Positions 6,649-10,972 of a stretch of 10,972 bases of DNA are shown piece after piece. Each line of letters starts with the position of its first letter. Position 1 is the first letter of the stretch. Made by a program: the position numbers and the translations under genes. Location: contig JAJYTI010000061.1 of NCBI GenBank assembly GCA_021793135.1, positions 1 through 10,972 of the forward strand. Reading direction: 5' to 3'. The DNA is from Bacteroidota bacterium. GTDB lineage: Bacteria; Bacteroidota; Bacteroidia; Flavobacteriales; Flavobacteriaceae. The notes below the pieces were generated by a model. It was not told the DNA's origin, searched no databases, and saw nothing but the letters and a program-made list of their open reading frames with translations.

Positions 6649-6680
6649 CAAAAATACAAACTAATTAATTATTATACAAA
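6649..6680 (-). promoter_or_regulatory. Predicted promoter for rpsA
   Basis: The minus strand has TTTG at 6680-6677 and TATTTTTG at 6656-6649. Twenty bases separate the TTG from the TAnnTTTG box, which fits the Bacteroidota sigma pattern. The predicted start near 6642 lies about 155 bases before the rpsA ATG. Confidence 0.6.
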
Positions 6681-6787
6681 CAATTAAAAGGTAGTTTTAC
6701 TCTAAAAAATGTAAAAGGGATAAATTAGATATTTTTATGATTTATGAAGAGTTATTAGTAGTAAATAAAGTAGAATGAAGAGGTTAT

Positions 6788-7492
6788 TTATTTACTCCCC
6801 TTCACCAATACTTCTTGTACTAATCGATTAACTATAATATATTGCTCTTCTAAACTCATATGAGAATTGTCAACTTCTATAGCATCATCCGCTTTAATTA
6901 ATGGAGAATCTTCGCGAGTAGAATCAATATGATCACGTTCTTGAACATTATGGAGAATTTCCCCAAAGGTTACGTTCTCCCCTTTAGCAATAAGCTCGTC
7001 AAAACGTCGTTTTGCACGAACTTCGGCAGAGGCAGTCATGAAAATCTTTAACTCAGCATCTGGAAAAACCACTGTACCGATATCGCGACCATCCATAACT
7101 ACACCTTTATATTCTCCCATTTTTTGCTGTTGCTCTACCAATTTCCTACGAACTTCTGGAATGGCTGCAACAACACTTACTTTCTCTGACACCTTCATAT
7201 TTCGGATTTCATCTTCCACAGAAATACCATTTAGATGAATGGTTGGCAACGCATTTTTCTTTACCGATTTAAAAGAGAGGGTTATTTCTGGAAGCGCCTT
7301 AATCAAATCTTCTTTTATAAGACCACCATTAAAATCAAAAAAATCATTTTGCAATGCATAGTAAGTAACTGCCCGATACATAGCACCTGTGTCTACATAA
7401 ATATAATTAAGACGTTCGGCCAATTGTTTTGCCAATGTGCTTTTGCCAGTAGAGGAGTAACCATCTATAGCTATACAAATTTGTTGCATCAT
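6788..7492 (-). CDS. cmk: Cytidylate (CMP/dCMP) kinase
   Basis: Cmk phosphorylates CMP and dCMP with ATP in the cytosol, supplying pyrimidine nucleotides for RNA and DNA. The P-loop GYSSTGKST (10-18, numbered from the second Met) is a flavobacterial-looking variant of the usual GPxGxGKS. DTGAMYRA (33-40) binds the phosphate acceptor, RDIGTVVFPDA (135-145) follows the CMP-specific insert, RAKRR (158-162) is the lid, and RDHIDSTREDSPL (185-197) is the C-terminal signature. The frame stays open to 7564, but the extra upstream residues are unlike the family and lie inside porQ. I therefore start at one of two adjacent Met codons (7492 or 7489), giving 234 or 233 residues, against about 225-230 for typical Cmk. 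The start is 7 bases after the porQ stop, so the two are probably co-transcribed. rpsA follows downstream. Confidence 0.95.
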   Translation of the reverse strand: MMQQICIAIDGYSSTGKSTLAKQLAERLNYIYVDTGAMYRAVTYYALQNDFFDFNGGLIKEDLIKALPEITLSFKSVKKNALPTIHLNGISVEDEIRNMKVSEKVSVVAAIPEVRRKLVEQQQKMGEYKGVVMDGRDIGTVVFPDAELKIFMTASAEVRAKRRFDELIAKGENVTFGEILHNVQERDHIDSTREDSPLIKADDAIEVDNSHMSLEEQYIIVNRLVQEVLVKGSK

Positions 7493-7499
7493 TATAATT

Positions 7500-8516
7500 T
7501 TAAAAATCGATATTAAGTCCGAAATAATTAGAAGCTGCTGCAGCACTGTACTTTGCATAAGCATAGCTTACTCGGAAAGAATTGAGCTTTATTGCAAACC
7601 CTGCGTTCAATCCTGCGAAGGCTCTTTGTTCTTCTATACGTAATTCTTCACCACGACGAAAATTATAGCCTAATCGCAAATTTATAATACTTTCTGGAAA
7701 CAATTCTACGCCTATAATCATATGTCGGAGTGCGTTGTTTATTACATTAACACTTTCTTCCTTTCTTGTTCCATCTAAATCAACTTGCGCACGATTGGGA
7801 TTAGAGAATCCTATATTCCACTTTTGCATATTGTCTAAAGTTATATGCCAGCGTAAAGGAAGATTTTCTAACTGATCGGAAATACCCAATATAACTTCGA
7901 ATGGTAAAGATTCATATGTTTCGTGATAGGGACTTAGTTGTGTTCCTATATTTCTAGCTACCGCGCTAACTCTAAAATTAGATTCTGGTGCTAGATACAT
8001 AAACCCTATATCTGTAGCTATTCCAAAAGAAGAGTATTGTTCCAACTTAGAAGAAATAAACTTAGCATTTGCTCCTACATGAATAGTTGTATTAGGAATA
8101 TTATATGCATAACCAAAGGACACGGCTACATCTCCTCCAGAAAAAGTTTCTGTAAATGTTCCGTTGGCATCATACCCATCGAATGTTCCATAATTAATAT
8201 AATTAACACCTGCATGAATCACATGAGCAGTTTCGCCAATCTGTAATGCGTAAGATGCTGTCCCATAATTTACATCGGCAAAATAACTCGTATAGTTTAA
8301 TGAGACTTGGTTATGCATTTCCGTATTTATACTTGCAGGGTTAAGGATGGCTGCAGTAGGATCGTAATCATATAATGTAATTACTTTTCCTCCTAAAGCA
8401 CTTTGTCTTGGTCCATGAGCCAAATTTAGAAAACTATATACATGCTTTCCTCCCACCTGTGCAAAACTAGTTACACTTATGAAAAACAAGAAGATGAATA
8501 AAAACTGATTTCGCAT
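7500..8516 (-). CDS. porQ: Type IX secretion system outer-membrane protein PorQ
   Basis: PorQ is an outer-membrane beta-barrel of the type IX secretion system. In Porphyromonas it belongs with PorU, PorV and PorZ to the cell-surface complex that cleaves and anchors cargo proteins. The 338-residue precursor begins with a signal peptide (MRNQFLFIFLFFISVTSFA), with likely cleavage before Gln20. The segment FLNLAHGPRQSALGG (29-43), then DYDPTAAILNPASI (50-63), is the typical start of PorQ/PorV-type FadL-like barrels. The rest is alternating aromatic and polar strands, and the chain ends in Phe, as outer-membrane barrels often do. It has its own promoter and lies after the lon terminator, with cmk 7 bases downstream. 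It is the only secretion gene here; core T9SS genes must lie elsewhere if the system is complete. PorV is the main alternative, but length and cmk linkage favour PorQ. Confidence 0.9.
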   Translation of the reverse strand: MRNQFLFIFLFFISVTSFAQVGGKHVYSFLNLAHGPRQSALGGKVITLYDYDPTAAILNPASINTEMHNQVSLNYTSYFADVNYGTASYALQIGETAHVIHAGVNYINYGTFDGYDANGTFTETFSGGDVAVSFGYAYNIPNTTIHVGANAKFISSKLEQYSSFGIATDIGFMYLAPESNFRVSAVARNIGTQLSPYHETYESLPFEVILGISDQLENLPLRWHITLDNMQKWNIGFSNPNRAQVDLDGTRKEESVNVINNALRHMIIGVELFPESIINLRLGYNFRRGEELRIEEQRAFAGLNAGFAIKLNSFRVSYAYAKYSAAAASNYFGLNIDF

Positions 8517-8570
8517 ATAAAACGGTGGTGTTATCGCTTATAATAGCTTCCTTAAATATATCTTAACAAG

Positions 8571-8601
8571 CAAATCTAATAGAATTTAAGTTCGCTTACA
8601 A
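8571..8601 (-). promoter_or_regulatory. Predicted promoter for porQ-cmk
   Basis: On the minus strand TTG at 8601-8599 is separated by 20 bases from TAGATTTG (8578-8571), a good fit to TTG-N(about 19)-TAnnTTTG. Transcription would start near 8563-8566, about 47-50 bases before the porQ ATG and just beyond the lon terminator. Confidence 0.6.
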
Positions 8602-8612
8602 TAAGAAGTAAC

Positions 8613-8646
8613 AAAAAAATCCCTTCGTTAATTAACGAAGGGATTT
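8613..8646 (-). terminator. Rho-independent terminator of lon
   Basis: Positions 8617-8646 are a perfect 30-base palindrome: the arm AAATCCCTTCGTT and its complement around a TTAA-type centre, giving a stem of about 13 bp. On the minus strand it is followed by seven T (complement of 8613-8619). It starts 4 bases after the lon stop codon (8653-8651). Confidence 0.9.
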
Positions 8647-8650
8647 GGAT

Positions 8651-10972
8651 TTAAATCTTCTTTGCTCCTTTTACTTTCTGTTTTGTTACTGCGTACTCTA
8701 TAACTTCGCTCATATGAGTAACATATTCGAAGTTTAATCCTTTAAGATACTCTGGTTTAATTTCTTCGATATCTTTTCGGTTGTCCTCACAAAGCATGAT
8801 ATTTTTAATCTTAGCACGTTTGGCCGCTAAAATCTTTTCTTTGATTCCTCCTACTGGAAGCACTTTACCTCGTAGTGTTATCTCTCCAGTCATAGCAAGG
8901 CTCTTGCGAACCTTCCGTTGCGTAAATAAAGACACTAAAGCTGTTAGCATAGTAACTCCAGCGCTTGGTCCATCTTTTGGCGTAGCACCTTCTGGCACGT
9001 GGATATGCACGTTATAAGTCTCTAATGTTTTAGGATCTATACCTAATTCCTCGGCATTCGCTTTAATATATTCTAAAGCTATAGTTGCCGATTCTTTCAT
9101 CACTTTACCTAAATTACCAGTAATACTCAAATTACCTTTCCCTTTAGATAATGCGGTTTCTATATATAGAATATCACCTCCTACTTGTGTCCATGCCAAT
9201 CCAGTTGCAACCCCTGCTACTTCGTTACCTTCATATCGGTTACGCAGAAGTTTAGGAATTCCTAATACATCTTCTACCACCTCTTTGGTTACCGTTTCAT
9301 CAAAATCTTCCTCAGATGCTACCTTTACCGCAAAATGACGAATCAATTTTGCTATTTGGCGTTCTAAATTACGAACACCACTTTCTCTTGTATACCCTTC
9401 TATAATATATTCTAGAGCGGCTTTATTTATCTTCAAGTCGGTAGCTTTCATTCCGTGCTCTTTCAATTGCTTAGGGAACAAGTGTCTTTTGGCAATTTCA
9501 ACCTTTTCTTCAATAGTATATCCATTTACATGAATAATCTCCATTCTATCGCGTAATGCCGGTTGAATAGTAGAAAGACTGTTAGCAGTAGCGATGAACA
9601 TTACATTGGATAAATCATATCCTACTTCCAAAAAGTTATCGTGGAAGTCACTGTTTTGTTCTGGATCCAACACTTCTAGTAAAGCTGAAGAAGGATCACC
9701 TTGGCTACCTATTGCTAATTTATCTATCTCATCTAAAACAAATACTGGGTTACCTGTTTCTGCTTTTTTAATATTTTGCAAAATACGACCAGGCATAGCT
9801 CCTATATATGTTTTTCTATGTCCACGAATTTCCGACTCGTCACGCATACCACCTAAAGACATACGCACATATTTCCTTCCTATAGCATTGGCTATGGAGC
9901 GACCAAGGGAAGTTTTACCTACTCCAGGAGGTCCATATAAACAAAGAATAGGCGATTTCATATCGTTACGAAGCTTTAGCACTGCCAAGTATTCTAGCAC
10001 TCGATCTTTTACATCATCTAATCCATAATGATCCTTATCCAATACTTTTCTTGCAGACTTTAAATCGAATTTATCTTTACTAAAAGAGTTCCATGGTAGC
10101 TCTAACATCAAATCCAAATAATTTCTCTGGATACTGTATTCGGCTACTTGAGGATTCATTCGTTGAAGTTTGTTTAGCTCTTTTTCAAAATGCTCTCCCA
10201 CCTCTTTAGTCCACTTTTTATTTTTTGCTAGCTTGCGCATCTCTTCCACCTCAGCCTCTGAAGATTGACCACCCAACTCCTCTTGGATGGTTTTCATTTG
10301 CTGATGTAAAAAGTACTCTCTTTGCTGTTTATTTATATCGTGTTGTACTTTGCTCTGGATATCCATACGCAAAGACAGTTTTTGCAATTCGATATTCATC
10401 AATCGCAAAGTTTCTAATGCCCTCTCTTTTTGAGAAGTCATTTCCAACAGATGCTGTTTTTGCTCTACAGGAATTCCAAGATTAGAAGACACAAAATTGA
10501 TTAAGAAGCTTCTGCTTTCTATATTTTTAATCGCAAAGGCTGATTCTGAAGGTAATGTGGGATTATTTTTAATAATCTCCAATGCTACATCTTTAATCGA
10601 TTCGATTATTGCTTCAAATTCTTCTTGCTCTTCTTCTGTTGCTCTTTGTTCTGCAGCCTCTTTTACTCTAGCGCGTAAATATGGTTCTGCACTAACTTCT
10701 TCTACAATCTCAAAACGCTTTTTACCTTGGATAATAACCGTAGTGTTTCCATCTGGCATTTTAAGCACTTTTAAAATTTTGGCAACTGTTCCTACAGTAT
10801 GCAAATCTTTAAAACTCGGATCTTCATCCTCTTGATTTCGTTGTGCTACTATACCTATTACCTTTCCGTTGGTATTAGCATCGTTAATAAGTTTTATAGA
10901 TTTATCTCTTCCTGCGGTTACTGGTACTACTACTCCGGGAAAAAGCACCGTATTTCTAAGTGGCAAAATCGC
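8651..10972 (-). CDS. lon: ATP-dependent protease Lon (5' end outside window)
   Basis: Lon is a cytosolic homo-oligomeric AAA+ serine protease that degrades misfolded and selected regulatory proteins. The frame is open to the window edge, giving 773 visible residues; about 45-70 N-terminal residues are missing compared with Bacteroidota Lon proteins (roughly 815-850). The visible part begins AILPLRNTVLFPG, the start of the substrate-binding N domain (to about 205). A coiled-coil linker follows, with QQREYFLHQQMKTIQEELG at about 216-234. The AAA+ module has Walker A GPPGVGKT (347-354) and Walker B VFVLDEID (410-417). The protease domain has PKDGPSAG with catalytic Ser670 and, 43 residues later, Lys713 in GGIKEK, the spacing of the E. 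coli Ser-Lys dyad. A strong terminator follows the stop codon, separating lon from porQ. Its promoter is outside the window, so heat-shock control cannot be judged. Confidence 0.98.
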   Translation of the reverse strand, partial: AILPLRNTVLFPGVVVPVTAGRDKSIKLINDANTNGKVIGIVAQRNQEDEDPSFKDLHTVGTVAKILKVLKMPDGNTTVIIQGKKRFEIVEEVSAEPYLRARVKEAAEQRATEEEQEEFEAIIESIKDVALEIIKNNPTLPSESAFAIKNIESRSFLINFVSSNLGIPVEQKQHLLEMTSQKERALETLRLMNIELQKLSLRMDIQSKVQHDINKQQREYFLHQQMKTIQEELGGQSSEAEVEEMRKLAKNKKWTKEVGEHFEKELNKLQRMNPQVAEYSIQRNYLDLMLELPWNSFSKDKFDLKSARKVLDKDHYGLDDVKDRVLEYLAVLKLRNDMKSPILCLYGPPGVGKTSLGRSIANAIGRKYVRMSLGGMRDESEIRGHRKTYIGAMPGRILQNIKKAETGNPVFVLDEIDKLAIGSQGDPSSALLEVLDPEQNSDFHDNFLEVGYDLSNVMFIATANSLSTIQPALRDRMEIIHVNGYTIEEKVEIAKRHLFPKQLKEHGMKATDLKINKAALEYIIEGYTRESGVRNLERQIAKLIRHFAVKVASEEDFDETVTKEVVEDVLGIPKLLRNRYEGNEVAGVATGLAWTQVGGDILYIETALSKGKGNLSITGNLGKVMKESATIALEYIKANAEELGIDPKTLETYNVHIHVPEGATPKDGPSAGVTMLTALVSLFTQRKVRKSLAMTGEITLRGKVLPVGGIKEKILAAKRAKIKNIMLCEDNRKDIEEIKPEYLKGLNFEYVTHMSEVIEYAVTKQKVKGAKKI

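Larger units (their letters stand above)
6484..6787. other. 304-base intergenic region between cmk and rpsA
   Basis: This is the longest stretch without a gene. From the cmk side it holds about 105 bases of AT-rich sequence with no convincing terminator, then a Bacteroidota-type promoter (6680-6649), then the rpsA leader. I see no small ORF with coding character, tRNA or mobile-element end in it. Because no terminator follows cmk, some transcripts may run from porQ-cmk into rpsA. Confidence 0.7.

Noticed and set aside
6695..6716. Inverted repeat TTTTAC/GTAAAA as a possible cmk terminator.
   Set aside because: The stem is only 6 bp and nearly all A-T, has a 10-base loop, lies about 70 bases after the cmk stop, and is not followed by a clear T run on the minus strand.
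6721..6787. A repeated octamer CTCTTCAT (minus strand) just after cmk.
   Set aside because: There are only two copies in low-complexity AT-rich sequence; nothing suggests an operator or repeat element.
7493..7564. An extended start for cmk at 7564 adding 24 residues.
   Set aside because: The added residues are unlike the Cmk family, overlap the 3' end of porQ, and precede the normal start M-QQICIAIDG with its P-loop. The start at 7492 or 7489 is favoured.
9594..10028. A plus-strand open frame of 144 codons opposite lon, and similar ones at 10497-10835 and 3537-3836.
   Set aside because: They lie fully inside well-supported minus-strand genes, show no family resemblance or promoter, and are best explained as frames mirrored from the coding strand.
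10964..10966. A TTG codon that could be taken as the start of lon.
   Set aside because: The frame stays open to the window edge, and the residues before it (Ala-Ile) continue the conserved Lon N domain, so the true start is outside the window.
1..10972. A defence island, prophage, biosynthetic cluster, CRISPR array or RNA gene.
   Set aside because: All long frames are explained by conserved core genes on one strand, no direct-repeat arrays or terminal repeats are visible, and no tRNA- or rRNA-like sequence was recognised.

Overview
The window reads as a stretch of core chromosome from an AT-rich member of the Bacteroidota, most likely the family Flavobacteriaceae. The evidence is protein character (PorQ of the type IX secretion system, a six-domain S1 with a flavobacterial-type N-terminus, a cytidylate kinase with a GYSSTGKS P-loop), the near absence of Shine-Dalgarno sequences, and three promoters with the Bacteroidota pattern TTG-N18-20-TAnnTTTG. 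I cannot name a genus. Every gene I can support lies on the minus strand, so transcription runs from high to low coordinates. No mobile element, CRISPR array, tRNA, rRNA or broken gene was seen.

In transcription order the layout is as follows. (1) 10972-8651: lon, missing its first few dozen codons at the window edge and closed by a strong palindromic terminator (8613-8646). (2) 8516-6788: porQ and cmk, 7 bases apart, with their own promoter at 8571-8601. (3) 6783-6484: a 304-base interval with a promoter and a roughly 155-base structured leader ahead of rpsA (6483-4690), whose terminator is at 4606-4639. (4) 4487-2640: pyrR, pyrB, a small STAS-like gene and rnz, tightly packed behind a promoter at 4521-4549. 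(5) 1652-1: pdxH, a sixA-like phosphatase and the beginning of ppk1, separated from rnz by 84 bases that can fold into competing hairpins.

Functionally these are housekeeping genes: protein quality control (Lon), secretion (PorQ), pyrimidine nucleotide supply (Cmk, PyrR, PyrB), translation (S1), tRNA 3'-end maturation (RNase Z), vitamin B6 cofactor synthesis (PdxH) and phosphate chemistry (SixA-like, PPK1). The cmk-rpsA neighbourhood is also seen in distant bacteria.

I found no clear new biological system. The points most worth a second look are non-coding or small: the mutually exclusive hairpins directly upstream of the pdxH start codon, the structured rpsA leader, the unnamed STAS-like gene overlapping pyrB, and a pyrR promoter that leaves no room for a PyrR attenuator.
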